From Nostoc sp. 'Peltigera membranacea cyanobiont' N6 (GTDB lineage Bacteria; Cyanobacteriota; Cyanobacteriia; Cyanobacteriales; Nostocaceae), in NCBI RefSeq assembly GCF_002949735.1, contig NZ_CP026681.1, positions 2,480,001 to 2,544,000 of the forward strand: a stretch of DNA of 64,000 bases, given 5' to 3'. Positions 16,882-26,438 of the stretch are shown here, piece after piece. The translations under genes were made by a program, and so were the position numbers. A model generated the notes under the pieces. It worked only from the letters and a program-made list of their open reading frames with translations. It made no database searches and was not told the origin of the DNA. Within the stretch, counting starts at the first letter, position 1. Each line of letters starts with the position of its first letter.

Positions 16882-16913
16882 TAACAGCATACATAAAATT
16901 ATGTATGCTGTTA
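16882..16913. promoter_or_regulatory. 32-bp palindrome upstream of the HTH/export operon
   Basis: TAACAGCATACATAA and its exact reverse complement are separated by AA. With 15-bp arms and no long T tail it looks more like an operator or cruciform than a terminator. It is about 105 bases before the HTH gene start, a good place for autoregulation. Confidence 0.5.
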
Positions 16914-17414
16914 TATTATCTACATATCAAGCTACTAAATATCTTTATAAATTCTGAAGGTTAAGGGCTAAATAAATTTTGATGAAATGTTGGGCTAAAT
17001 ACGCTAATTGCTGTCCTTGATTTGATTTTTGCGTTCGCTTGTTTTTTACCGGATCTGACAAAACCGCATTGCTCCCACCAGAACTCAGAGGAAAGGGTGG
17101 GTGCTCCCGTTAGTTTATGCGATGGCGTACCCGCCCATCTTAAGAGCGATCGCTTCTTTGCAGGGCGTAGCCCATCGCATCTAATGCTGTAGTTCATGTC
17201 ATTTTTTCAACTGAGTTAAATCCAAACGATTAATTTGAGCATCAACACAAATCTTAACTTTGTAATCGCTACCGAATAATCTAACTATTACCAATTCTTA
17301 AATATTAGCTTTTATGCTCAATACCTTAGCCAAAATAAGAGCATGAAGAGGTAGGGCGCTTTGTAGTAGAGTTATTGTCTCTCACAACGACAACTCAAAA
17401 ACTACAAGCCACCC
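16914..17414. other. intergenic region with dispersed-repeat debris
   Basis: No supported gene. The stretch 17110-17185 holds short repeat words seen elsewhere in the window (gcgatggcgtaccc, gggcgtagcccatcgc) around a GCGATCGC. Nothing else recognisable. Confidence 0.4.
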
Positions 17415-18756
17415 ATGCCAGACATCCTATCACTGTTACAATGCCTGCTACCGCAGATCAACGCGACGACGATGCGCCGAATGAACCAGATAATCCTGGC
17501 CATGTTACCAATGAGCGGCCGAGTGACCATGCCCTTGAATTTCTCGTTGGGCAGGTGTTGGCGGTAGTTATAGGACGATGTTGAGGTTCTTCCATACAGT
17601 AATACCTTGGGCAACGTTGTTTTGGTTGTTTTTTCGCAAGCATTTATTTCGTAGGAATGAGATATATTTGCTAGCAGGAGATGAAGTTGTAATAAGTAAA
17701 TCAGGGAAACAAACTTATGGGCTGGATAGATTTTTTTCTAGCCTGGTTAGTAAACCTATATCAGGGCTATCTTTTTTTACATTATCATTAGTCAGTGTTG
17801 AGCAAAGGCGCTCGTTTCCGATTCAGATAGAACAGGTGATAAAGAGCGATATAGAGAAAAGTAGCCCGTCACCAACCAAAGAAATAAAATCGCAAGAGAA
17901 ACGTGGGCGTGGACGACCAAAAGGGAGTAAAAACAAGAATAAAACCCAGGTAATTCTCACATCTGAATTACTCCGAATTCAGAAAATGATTAAGTCGCTA
18001 TTTAAGTTATTAGCTAAATTTATTCCCCTTACTTACTTAGTGTTAGATGGACACTTTGGGAACAATAATGCCTTGCAGATGGCTCGTCAAGTTAACTTGC
18101 ATATAATTTCTAAGCTTCGCTATGATTCGGCATTATATATACCTTATCAACACCCTGACCCCAATAGTTCCTCTCGTCGTAAATACGGTGATAAAATTGA
18201 CTACAATAACATACCTGACAAGTATTTATGTAAAAGCAGCATAGAGGATAAAATCCAAACTGATGTTTATCAATGCACTCTCCTTCACAAGGAATTTGCC
18301 CAAGCACTGAATATAGTTATTTTGGTCAAAACCAATCTTAATACTAATGCCCGTAGTCATGTAATTCTATTTTCTAGCGATCTAAAATTGTCATCTGAGA
18401 AAATAATTGACTACTACAAGTTGCGCTTTCAGATCGAATTCAATTTTCGAGATGCCAAGCAATTTTGGGGATTGGAAGATTTTATGAATTTAAGTCAAAC
18501 TGCTGTAACTAATGCTGTTAATCTAGCATTCTTTATGGTCAACTTATCCCATCATCTTCTCGCGGATTTTCGTCTCCTTAATCCCGACTCCGGCATCCTT
18601 GATCTTAAGGCTCATTATCGTGGTTTTCGATATGTTCGTGAAATCTTAAAAATGCTTCCGGAAATGCCTGAGCCTATTTTACTAACCCAGATTTTTGCCA
18701 AGCTTACTTCTTTAGGACGTATTCATAACGTTTCCACAGGCGTTGAACCCTCGTAA
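17415..18756 (+). pseudogene. IS4-type transposase, frameshifted near the N-terminus
   Basis: From ATG 17415 the frame reads MPDILSLLQCLLPQINATTM..., then stops at about 17570. The downstream frame (RWAGVGGSYRTMLRFFHTVIPWATLFW on to 18756) continues the same protein after an indel near 17530. The rest is intact: LAGDEVVISKSGKQTYG (first Asp), LVLDGHFGNNNALQ (second Asp) and YYKLRFQIEFNFRDAK, matching the IS4 signature Y-x2-R-x3-E-x6-K. A basic RGRGRPKGSKNKNK insertion sits mid-protein. Probably inactive unless frameshifted translation occurs. Confidence 0.75.
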
Positions 18757-18781
18757 ATTGGCAAAGGTATTGATCCCTAAT

Positions 18782-18847
18782 CAGTAAACCAAAAAGTTTT
18801 TAAGAGAAGAGCGATCGCTCTTCTCTTAAAAACTTTTTGGTTTACTG
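18782..18847. repeat. 66-bp perfect palindrome centred on GCGATCGC
   Basis: CAGTAAACCAAAAAGTTTTT...AGAGAAGA, then GCGATCGC (18811-18818), then the exact reverse complement ending GGTTTACTG. All 33 base pairs match with no loop. It lies between the broken transposase and the 18902 gene. It could form a cruciform or an extremely stable RNA hairpin. No T tail. Confidence 0.9.
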
Positions 18848-18901
18848 TTTATAGAGTCTCTAAAAAATGTAACTACAGAAAGCGGTGTTCTAGCTAAATC
18901 C

Positions 18902-19642
18902 GTGAAGTCCGTTGTTGAGGAAGCTATGAAACCCCTGGCTAGCGAAGTGGATAAACTAACTCAACAAATTAGGGAACAAGAGTTGGTGCAGTCTTTAGTC
19001 GAAGAAAGTATTGCCAAAGGCGCTATCTATGAAGAAATAGTCCTAGCTGAACTACAGAAATGGGCAAAAACTTGTGGAGCGGAGATATCTTATGTCGGTG
19101 ATGAAAATCGACCTGGCGACATCCTCATAAAACTTACTTCCAACTCAGTTGTCGGCATAGACATTACCATAATTTTGGAAGCAAGGAATCGGGAATCGCA
19201 ACGCTGGGGTCGTACCAAAATTTCTCGGCATTTAGAATCTGCGATGGCTAGATACGAAGCTAATTGTGCCATATTTCTGAGCCACAGTAATCGGGGTTTG
19301 GGAAAAGATATTGGCGATTTTGGGCAGGGAGAATGTCAATATGGATTTTGGGTGGCCACCCATCATGACATGATCAATATAGCTATTCAGGTTTTGATAC
19401 TCCGGCAACAACTAACTAGTCAGCAAACCTTTAATTCGCAGATAGATGGTACTGCTATAGAATTCCAAGTGCAGCAAATTGAGTCATCCTTGAAGCATAT
19501 TACCCAAATTAACACTTATCTAACTGAAACGGAAAAAAATAGCGAAGGGATTCGAGAGCAAGCTAAGGCGTTGCGAAAGGAAATTCGGAGTTCTTTAGAA
19601 AGAATCACTCAGGCTATCAGTAAAAGCAACCCGCAGGCATAA
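18902..19642 (+). CDS. coiled-coil protein with PD-(D/E)XK-like core
   Basis: 246 residues from GTG 18902. The frame is open upstream to the palindrome without an ATG, so the 5' end may be truncated. Helical N-terminus (about 1-45), then AIYEEIVLAELQKWAKTCGAEISYVGDENRPGDILIKL and VGIDITIILEAR, which look like the Glu/PxD/(D/E)xK-type core of restriction-like nucleases as in DUF2130-like proteins, although the Lys position reads Glu/Ala. The C-terminal 80 residues are coiled coil. Function unknown; possibly a defence or DNA-metabolism nuclease remnant. Confidence 0.5.
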   Translation: MKSVVEEAMKPLASEVDKLTQQIREQELVQSLVEESIAKGAIYEEIVLAELQKWAKTCGAEISYVGDENRPGDILIKLTSNSVVGIDITIILEARNRESQRWGRTKISRHLESAMARYEANCAIFLSHSNRGLGKDIGDFGQGECQYGFWVATHHDMINIAIQVLILRQQLTSQQTFNSQIDGTAIEFQVQQIESSLKHITQINTYLTETEKNSEGIREQAKALRKEIRSSLERITQAISKSNPQA

Positions 19643-19989
19643 ATATTTAGCAAGCTTAGAAGTTGAGTGGTGTTTTATTTTGGGTAGTCAGCATTCCCGT
19701 TTCGGGAAAAGGTTGGGGAAAAAAGAATGCTGTTCTTGGTGATAGCGATGTCTAATTTTTATAGCTGTTGATGAACAATTTTAAAACTGACGACTAACTA
19801 ATTTTCCCCGCACAGAGCCAAAATTCACGTATTCATTCTCTAAAAATTCCCTATGCTTTATGTGTGGGGAATTTTTAGAGAATGAAAACCTCAGATGGAG
19901 AAAATAATTGAATGGAAACTTAACTGGACAGTTGTGATAGTTCGTAGTTCGTAAAGGGAACTCTAAGTTTTAATCAGTAAAGGAAGTCT
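19643..19989. repeat. intergenic region with 20-bp inverted repeat
   Basis: TTCATTCTCTAAAAATTCCC (19832-19851) pairs perfectly with 19867-19886, with a 15-base loop; it could be a terminator-like or transposon-derived hairpin. The rest of the gap has no gene. Confidence 0.55.
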
Positions 19990-22482
19990 TTGGTGATGAG
20001 AGCGATGTCTACGACGGGCTACGCCTACGCTTTTCTATCTACACTCACAATCGGGTTCTTAAGTTCCGCTCTGGTACTACCAGCTATCGCTCAAGTGACA
20101 TCCGATGGCACAACCAACACCATCGTCAACCAAAGTGGTAATAATTTTAATATTCTTAACGGGATTGATAAAGGGAATAATTTATTTCATAGTTTCAGTA
20201 ATTTCTCTGTGCCTACGGGTGCTTGGGCGAGATTCGATTTAATTAACACGCCAAATATTACAACCATATTTAGTCGGGTTACAGGTGGGAATGTTTCCAA
20301 TATTGATGGGTTAATTCAAACTCTCAACACTAATAATCCGGTAAGTTTGTTTTTAATGAATCCTGCGGGGATTATATTTGGCAAAAATGCTCAATTGAAT
20401 ATTGGCGGATCGTTTATCAGCACAACTGCTAACAGTATTAAATTTGCCGATGGTATTGAGTTTAGCGCGATTAATTCCCAAGCTACCCCACTGTTGAGCA
20501 TCAATATTCCCCTTGGATTGCAAATGGGTAGCAATCCCGCATCAATCACCGTTCAAGGCACAGGACACTCCTTGAGCAATCCCAGTGGATTGCCTCTTGT
20601 CACTCAAAATCCGAGTCCTACAGAACTGCGGGTACAGCCGGGAAAAACCCTAGCTTTGGTGGGTGGCAATCTGGATCTAAATGGGGCAACTCTGACCGCC
20701 AAGCAAGGGCAAGTAGAATTAGGCAGTGTGAGTGGTACAGGGTTAGTTAGTTTGATCCCAACTGCACAGGGCTATGCTTTGGGATATGAAAATGGGCAAA
20801 AGTTTGGTGATATTCAGCTAGCAGAGCGATCGCTATTAGATATAAGCGGGGTGAATGCAGGTTCCGTTCAAATTCGGGGGCGACACATTCAATTTACCGA
20901 TGGCTCTCTGGTGGTAGCGCGAAATTTCGGCAATCTCCCAGGCGGCGACATTCGCCTTCAGGCTACGGAGGCCATTGATCTGATTGGCACAACAGCTGAT
21001 ACCACAATTCGGAGTGGGGTGCGTACTGAAGCTGTGGGTGTCGGAGCTAGTGGGAACATCAGCGTCATTACTCCCAGGCTGATTCTCAATCAGGGAGCGG
21101 GGTTGAATAGCATAACGTTTGGAGCAGCTCCCAGTGGCAATATCGACATTGAGGCAACAGCGATTGAACTGTCTGGCTTCTCACCAATCAATCCAATTAA
21201 CGTTACTAACCTTTCTACTTATAACTTTGGTTCTGGAAACGCTGGCGATATCTCCGTCAATGCCAATAGTTTACTGGTGTCAAATGGTGTCACACTGGCT
21301 TCAGCTACCTTTGGCAGTGGCTCCAGTGGAAAAGTGACGATTCGCACCAATCACACCACTGTCATGGGAGAAAGCCCCTCTGGACTATATAGCAACATTA
21401 GCTCACTCACTTTTGCGACCGGAAACGCCAAAACTTTGACCCTAGATACCGCCAAATTGCAAATTCTGGATGGGGGAGCAGTTGCCGCCACCACATTTTT
21501 TACCGGTAATGGGGGAGATTTGAGCATTAATGCGACGGAATCCATCGAGATCAGTGGTCGCAGTCAGAGCAATAACAGCAGTATCAACTCGTCTAGCGTC
21601 CGCTTGACTCCGCAATTCCGTCAATTCTTTAGTTTGCCAGATATACTGACGGCAAATGCAGGTAATGTTAGCATTATTACACCCAACTTGACGCTGACAG
21701 ATGGCGGGACAGTTAGTGTCACCAGTCAAGGTAGCGGCAATGGTGGCAGTATCAAGATCACAGCCAATACGATCCGATTAGACCGTATTGGAAGCATCCA
21801 GGCACAAACAGAATCAGGTAATGGAGGTAATATCAACTTACAAGTTGGGAAGTTGTTGGTGCTGCGTGACAATAGCGCGATCGCAGCAACAGCAGGCGGT
21901 AATGGTAATGGAGGTAATATAAATATTAATGCACCGATCATCGCCGGATTAGAAAACAGTGACATTATTGCCAATGCAGTTCAAGGAAAGGGTGGCAACA
22001 TTAACATTACAACTCAGGGGATTATCGGACTAAAGTTCCGTTCCCAACTCACTCCAGAAAATGATATCACTGCGAGTTCGCAATTTGGGGTTAACGGTAC
22101 AGTTGATATTAATAATATTGGTATCGATCCAAATTCCGGCTTAGTCGAACTACCAGCAAATGTCACCGACCCATCGCAGCAAATTGCTACAGGCTGCGCG
22201 GGTAGTGAAGGCAGCAGTTTTGTCGCCACGGGACGGGGTGGAATCCCGCAAAATCCCACACAGCAAATTGGGAGCGAGCGCACTTGGTCTGATATCCGCG
22301 ATATCTCTGCATACCGCAAAACCGGGGGAGTCACGGCACAAATACCCGAATCCCCAGAGGTTCTTGTCGAAGCTACTTCTTGGCATCGCAACGAATTAGG
22401 CAAAATCGAGTTAGTTGCAGATAAATCTCCTCCTGGTGTGCAGCAACCATTAACCTGTGCGGCTGTGACCAAAATTAAATGA
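19990..22482 (+). CDS. FHA-domain secreted protein (two-partner secretion, TpsA-like)
   Basis: 830 residues. Signal-peptide-like start with cleavage near LPAIAQ, then a haemagglutinin-activity (TPS) domain at about 35-165 (NSGNNFNILN-type motifs, SLFLMNPAGIIFGKNAQLNIGGSFI), then Gly/Asn-rich beta-helix repeats (GNGGNI, SGNGGSIKI) to about residue 690. The last 100 residues hold two Cys (GCAGSE, LTCAAV). Normally secreted through a TpsB outer-membrane pore, absent here. The n-region is encoded by a dispersed repeat (20002-20031: MSTTGYAYA), so the native start may have been altered by repeat insertion; a later start before the hydrophobic segment is unclear. Confidence 0.85.
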   Translation: MVMRAMSTTGYAYAFLSTLTIGFLSSALVLPAIAQVTSDGTTNTIVNQSGNNFNILNGIDKGNNLFHSFSNFSVPTGAWARFDLINTPNITTIFSRVTGGNVSNIDGLIQTLNTNNPVSLFLMNPAGIIFGKNAQLNIGGSFISTTANSIKFADGIEFSAINSQATPLLSINIPLGLQMGSNPASITVQGTGHSLSNPSGLPLVTQNPSPTELRVQPGKTLALVGGNLDLNGATLTAKQGQVELGSVSGTGLVSLIPTAQGYALGYENGQKFGDIQLAERSLLDISGVNAGSVQIRGRHIQFTDGSLVVARNFGNLPGGDIRLQATEAIDLIGTTADTTIRSGVRTEAVGVGASGNISVITPRLILNQGAGLNSITFGAAPSGNIDIEATAIELSGFSPINPINVTNLSTYNFGSGNAGDISVNANSLLVSNGVTLASATFGSGSSGKVTIRTNHTTVMGESPSGLYSNISSLTFATGNAKTLTLDTAKLQILDGGAVAATTFFTGNGGDLSINATESIEISGRSQSNNSSINSSSVRLTPQFRQFFSLPDILTANAGNVSIITPNLTLTDGGTVSVTSQGSGNGGSIKITANTIRLDRIGSIQAQTESGNGGNINLQVGKLLVLRDNSAIAATAGGNGNGGNININAPIIAGLENSDIIANAVQGKGGNINITTQGIIGLKFRSQLTPENDITASSQFGVNGTVDINNIGIDPNSGLVELPANVTDPSQQIATGCAGSEGSSFVATGRGGIPQNPTQQIGSERTWSDIRDISAYRKTGGVTAQIPESPEVLVEATSWHRNELGKIELVADKSPPGVQQPLTCAAVTKIK

Positions 22483-22485
22483 GGA

Positions 22486-22864
22486 TTATGCTTTTGGTGG
22501 CGTTTTTGCATCTGCCTGTATTTCAGTGATAAACCGATCCAGCACTTTTGTTGCGGTTTTGTACTGGGGTGCTGACGGGGCGATTCTCCCACGCCCTGTA
22601 GTCAGAGATTTTAAAATGCGATCGGCGCTTCGCCGCAGCGCTTCGCTATCGCGCACTGCCTGATAGTCTGGTCTAGTTTCTTGTCTATCTTCGATTAATT
22701 CTTCTTCTTGCGACTGTCTATTATCTGGTCTATCACTTGGTCTAACCTGCTTTAGCAAACGCCGCTCAAACTCCCCCAGACGTTCGTCTAGTTTCGTGTC
22801 TATGATTTTGTCTACTTCCGCCAGAATTGGGTCTAGAGAAGGTGTGTCGGTGGGTGTAGTAGTT
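22486..22864 (-). pseudogene. C-terminal fragment of an unknown gene cut by the IS4-like element
   Basis: The frame reads TTPTDTPSLDPILAEVDKII, then DERLGEFERRLLKQVR and on to ADAKTPPKA, with a polar, coiled-coil-like composition. It begins exactly at the left end of the mobile element, where a stop in the inverted repeat precedes it. It is not the missing half of the oxidoreductase on the other side. Family unknown. Confidence 0.5.
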
Positions 22865-22927
22865 CTGACTTTTCACGGGATGTGGAAAAGAAAGACTGGT
22901 TCGCGATAGGATATCGCGAACCAGTTG

Positions 22928-23329
22928 CTATTCTTTATTATATTTGGAGGTTTCTTCGACTAAATCTTTTAAACCCTGCTTGAGAGTCTCAATCGAACGA
23001 TCTAAAGCTTCAATTTTAGTCCTTGCAGTAATTTGTTCAATGGCATCTATGTAGGCTTGACTACCAGCCTTACCTAAATGCTTGTACTTGGAAAGCTTGC
23101 CATCACTCCGAGTCGGAAATATTGGTGTTGTAGCATGTAGTTTATAGTACCAATAAAATTCTTTACGTCCCAATGCTTGTTAACGAGCTATCCGACAACT
23201 AGGAGGCGCGACAGGGGTTGAATGATGTATAGCAGACACTTCAAGTTCAAGACGCTCCAACATTGAGATCACAAAATCTATACGCTTGTGTAAATCCTCT
23301 TGGGCTATGGTTTTTCGGTCTTTCGACAT
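22928..23329 (-). pseudogene. passenger gene in the IS4-like element with one in-frame TAA
   Basis: MSKDRKTIAQEDLHKRIDF (start at 23329) runs to CRIAR, meets TAA at 23180-23182, and the same frame continues QALGRKEFYWYYKLHATTP to LVEETSKYNKE. Both halves look like one protein of about 133 residues with a coiled-coil tail. GGTTCGCGA palindromes lie just upstream (23345-23370) and just downstream (22895-22925). Unknown family. Either a nonsense mutation or two small proteins. Confidence 0.45.
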
Positions 23330-23416
23330 AAAATTAACGGAGACGATTCGCGATGTACTGTCGCGAACCATATTCCTCTCTAACAAAGGCGAGTAACTAA
23401 AATCAACGTTCTTTTT

Positions 23417-23902
23417 TTAATCGCTTTTTTTTGCCGTAGATGTTTCCCCTGGTGGTGGAGATGCTTTGTGCTGTCGATGCCACAATTTCTCCCATAATAG
23501 TCCTAGTGGCTGACCAAAATCTGGGTCTAGTGCTAAAGAACTATGTAAAATTAGTCCGTTCCCACCATTACCTGTTGGTCCATAATCATCTCTTTTTTCT
23601 AATATTTTTTTATAATCTAGATAAGTAGTATCTCCTACCGCTAATACTATTGGTATGCCATAAATCTCTTGTGCCGTCTGTTTAAAAGATGGTTGAGTCA
23701 ACTTGTTAAAAGTAGTTTTAGGGTTAGAAAAAAATTCGTAACCGCGTTTGAGGTCACTAGCGCTTTGAAATATTTCTGATAGAGGATGACCATATTTTAC
23801 TTTTAAAGCCTCCGCAATTAACACTGCTCTGTCGGTCAAGCGTTTGTCTCCCAAATCACAATTACGGTACGGATTTGCTTCTAGTAATTTCATTGCACCC
23901 AA
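23417..23902 (-). pseudogene. truncated IS4-family transposase
   Basis: 161 residues. It has the transposase DNA-binding N-domain (NPYRNCDLGDKRLTDRAVLIAEAL) and the start of the catalytic domain with the first Asp (LAVGDTTYLDY), ending at about residue 140 of the normal 400-plus (QPLGLLWEKLWHRQ); the last residues are out-of-family. It lacks the second Asp and the YREK region, so it cannot be active alone. Confidence 0.75.
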
Positions 23903-24020
23903 AATGTTTAAACTACCAGCACCTTACATTAAAGAGCGCAAATCATCTTAAATTCATTTGACTGGTTCGCGATTAATAATCGCGAACCATATTTCTTTTC
24001 CACATCCCGTGAAAAGTCAG

Positions 24021-24984
24021 ATCGTTTTACAAAGCCAGTATCGTATAAGTTGTTAGTCACAATGTGATAGAGCATTCCCAAAACCAAAGCCAAGTCAGTG
24101 TGTGGTTTCGGTGCAATCCACTCATCAGCTTGCGCTCCTGTAGGAGTCAAGCGCGGGTCGATAACTACTAATTTGGCTTTGGTCTGAACACGACTTCTGA
24201 GAAGATAGGCAAAGGTTACAGGATGGGTTTCTGCTTGATTCGTACCTAAAAACAGAAAGAATTTGGCACTTCCCAAGTCTTCTTTTTTAGTCACATCATC
24301 GATTCCGTAACCGTTTGTAAAATTACCCAAGCCAAATGTCCATGCCAAAGCATTGCCACCTGCATCGTTGCATACAGGCCCAACATCGGTATTATTAGGA
24401 CTGCCCAGCATACTGAAATAGCGTCCGACCAGAGAACCTGTCCCCCGTGGGAGTCTGCCAGAGGTTTTGTTCGCGATCGCTTTGGCTTGGCCTGCATCCC
24501 TGAGTGCCAAAAACTTGCTAGCTATAATTGAAAGTGCTTCATCCCAAGAAATTGGCTCAAATTTAGAACTGCTGTCACCTTTGTTTCCACTAACCCGCTT
24601 CATTGGGCTTTTCAAGCGAAAACGATTGTAGACTAGCTGGGTCATCATTGGCCCTTTGATACAAAAGCCACCAGCCTGTACTGGGTCATTTGGTTCACCT
24701 AACACATCTATAATGCGTCCGTCTTTGAGATGAACTTTCAATCGGCACAGAGAATTGCAGAATTGACAAGCACTATTTACAATCTTGTCTGGCTCTAGGG
24801 CAGCCGATTTCTGAATAAAATCAAATTCAGTACTTTGGAGAGGGATTGCCTGATCCTGTCTGGGACTTGCAGCATCTGCCACTTCTTTTTTTAGTAACTC
24901 TGCTGCACTTAAAGCTGCTGTACTAATAGCCGCCCCTTGGAGAAAACCACGCCGTGAGGTCTTTTTCTTGCCTTTTGATGTCAT
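24021..24984 (-). pseudogene. truncated molybdopterin oxidoreductase with Tat signal
   Basis: About 321 residues remain. Tat signal peptide (TSRRGFLQGAAISTAALSAAE), [4Fe-4S] motif C-x2-C-x3-C (CQFCNSLC) with the fourth Cys in GGFCIKGPM, then the molybdopterin domain (PISWDEALSIIASKF, FLFLGTNQAETHPV, LVVIDPRLT). The DMSO-reductase family is usually 700-900 residues. The frame enters the inverted repeat of the IS4-like element at 24020 (codon TFVKRSD) and ends in it; the missing C-terminal half is not in this window. A ribosome-binding AGGAGAGGAT precedes the ATG. Confidence 0.85.
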
Positions 24985-25078
24985 GGAGATCCTCTCCTTA
25001 CATATCGCACTGATTACAGCATTTCACAAATGTGGGTGAATTTAGCTACCTCTGATTATAGATATTACATATTTGAAT

Positions 25079-26222
25079 AGACATCTCCGAAAACAGTTAA
25101 AGCCTTTGTGTGGCTAGGCTGTAGCCCGTAAATGCAATCATCTTAAATTAGTTACTCTGTACGATAAAATAAGACTTTGAGATATTTACTGTTGATAATT
25201 AGGGAAAAATATTTAGTTATATGCGGTAATTTCAACCTGATGATATAGACGATATTTCTAATGGTAATATTAGCGCTCGAATTCGTAACCTTACTAGTCC
25301 ACAAATCGTCAAAATTACTTGCTCATATTTGTGGGGATTTAACCTAAATCTTTCTTGAACAACTCGAAATATTTTGACTGTTCGAATTCGATGTTCAACA
25401 AAGATCCGTTTAGATGAAAATATTTTATTTTGTTCTTTCTGTTCAGTTGTTAGTTCTCGATTTCTTGGTTTCTTAATTGGAGTTGTAATTAAATCTTCTC
25501 CAATATATGCCTTATCTCCTTTAAATCTTTGTTTGGCATCAAACTCTGACCGATATTCTCTAAACACTGTTATATCGCTTTTTGGCCCAGGTTCACCTGC
25601 CACAACATCAACGATATCGCTAGCATCAGGTAAAATAATCATTTGAGTTTTAAATGTATGATTACTCTTCTTGCCTGAAAAATATTTCTTTTGCTCATTA
25701 TTGTCTCCAGGTCTTTCTCTGACTTGTTCATAGCTATCTACTATTAATTCATATTCTGTGAGTATTTCTTTTACTACTTCATAGTCAGAAGCGTTTTTTT
25801 TAATTTGTTCAAGCAAACTGGATGGCAGTAATTCTCGCAAGTTAGGCAACCAATAGTTAAATGTATCATTGGCGGTAGACTCGCTTACTTCAAACTGAAT
25901 ACCTAGGAGTTGGAAGGTTGTTAGATGCCGGAGATACACCAAAGTTAAAATGATTTGTTCGGGAATAGGTAATTTTGGTTTGCGACCTCCTCCACCAGCA
26001 ATAATTCTAACTTTCTTAGATTCTAGTGAAGCTTGTTTTTCATGATATAAACGTTCCGCATTTAGGATTAATTGTTGTAACTGTTCATATTCCAGTCCTA
26101 TTAACCTTTGTGTTTGTTTAGGATTCTCTTCAATGTAATTCAGTATATTGCTCATGCTCCTGTGCCAAAACCACTCTTTAATGTTCTTTTATCACAGAAT
26201 GATACTATTTTGGAGATGTCTA
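25079..26222 (-). mobile_element. intact IS5-family element
   Basis: Ends AGACATCTCCGAAAA (left) and its imperfect inverse ...TTTTGGAGATGTCTA (right) bound about 1144 bp with one transposase gene. It lies upstream of the oxidoreductase fragment. A truncated second copy with the same right end is at 49904-50183. Confidence 0.8.
25232..26155 (-). CDS. IS5-family (HARBI1-like) transposase
   Basis: 307 residues. HTH head (about 60-130; PIPEQIILTLVYLRHLTTFQLLG, SESTANDTFNYW) then a DDE_Tnp_4 domain with LIVDSYEQVRERP (first Asp), FKGDKAYIGED (second Asp) and VEHRIRTVKIF (Glu). Full length, no frameshift, so the element may be active. The IRIIAGGGGRKPKL motif is shared with the remnant at 49904. 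Confidence 0.9.
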   Translation of the reverse strand: MSNILNYIEENPKQTQRLIGLEYEQLQQLILNAERLYHEKQASLESKKVRIIAGGGGRKPKLPIPEQIILTLVYLRHLTTFQLLGIQFEVSESTANDTFNYWLPNLRELLPSSLLEQIKKNASDYEVVKEILTEYELIVDSYEQVRERPGDNNEQKKYFSGKKSNHTFKTQMIILPDASDIVDVVAGEPGPKSDITVFREYRSEFDAKQRFKGDKAYIGEDLITTPIKKPRNRELTTEQKEQNKIFSSKRIFVEHRIRTVKIFRVVQERFRLNPHKYEQVILTICGLVRLRIRALILPLEISSISSG

Positions 26223-26438
26223 ATAACTCAACATAATATTGTGCGCTTTTCATTCCACATCTATTGCTTTGGCTGTGTTATGGCTGGTGATGACTAGAAG
26301 TTCGCTTTCCCCAAAATTGCAACGCTATTTTAAAATTCCCAAAAATCAGCAGCGATCGCTTGGTAAACCTGCTAACCAGTTTAATTCCATTGGGTTGTGG
26401 GGGATAATCTACTGGTTTGTACATTCCCATTAATCACC

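Larger units (their letters stand above)
22865..24020 (-). mobile_element. defective IS4-like element
   Basis: Inverted ends begin CTGACTTTTCACGGGATGTG and continue GGAAAAGAAA at both sides (22865-22893; 23992-24020); they match the MITE at 9011-9156. It contains a truncated transposase, a small passenger gene with an internal stop, and three copies of a palindrome GGTTCGCGAT...ATCGCGAACC (22895-22925, 23345-23370 imperfect, 23961-23988). No matching 10-bp duplication flanks it and the two neighbours are fragments of different genes, so a deletion or recombination followed insertion. Confidence 0.75.

Noticed and set aside
22928..23386. two separate small genes in the IS4-like element
   Set aside because: They share one frame separated by a single TAA, so one interrupted gene is simpler; not fully excluded.
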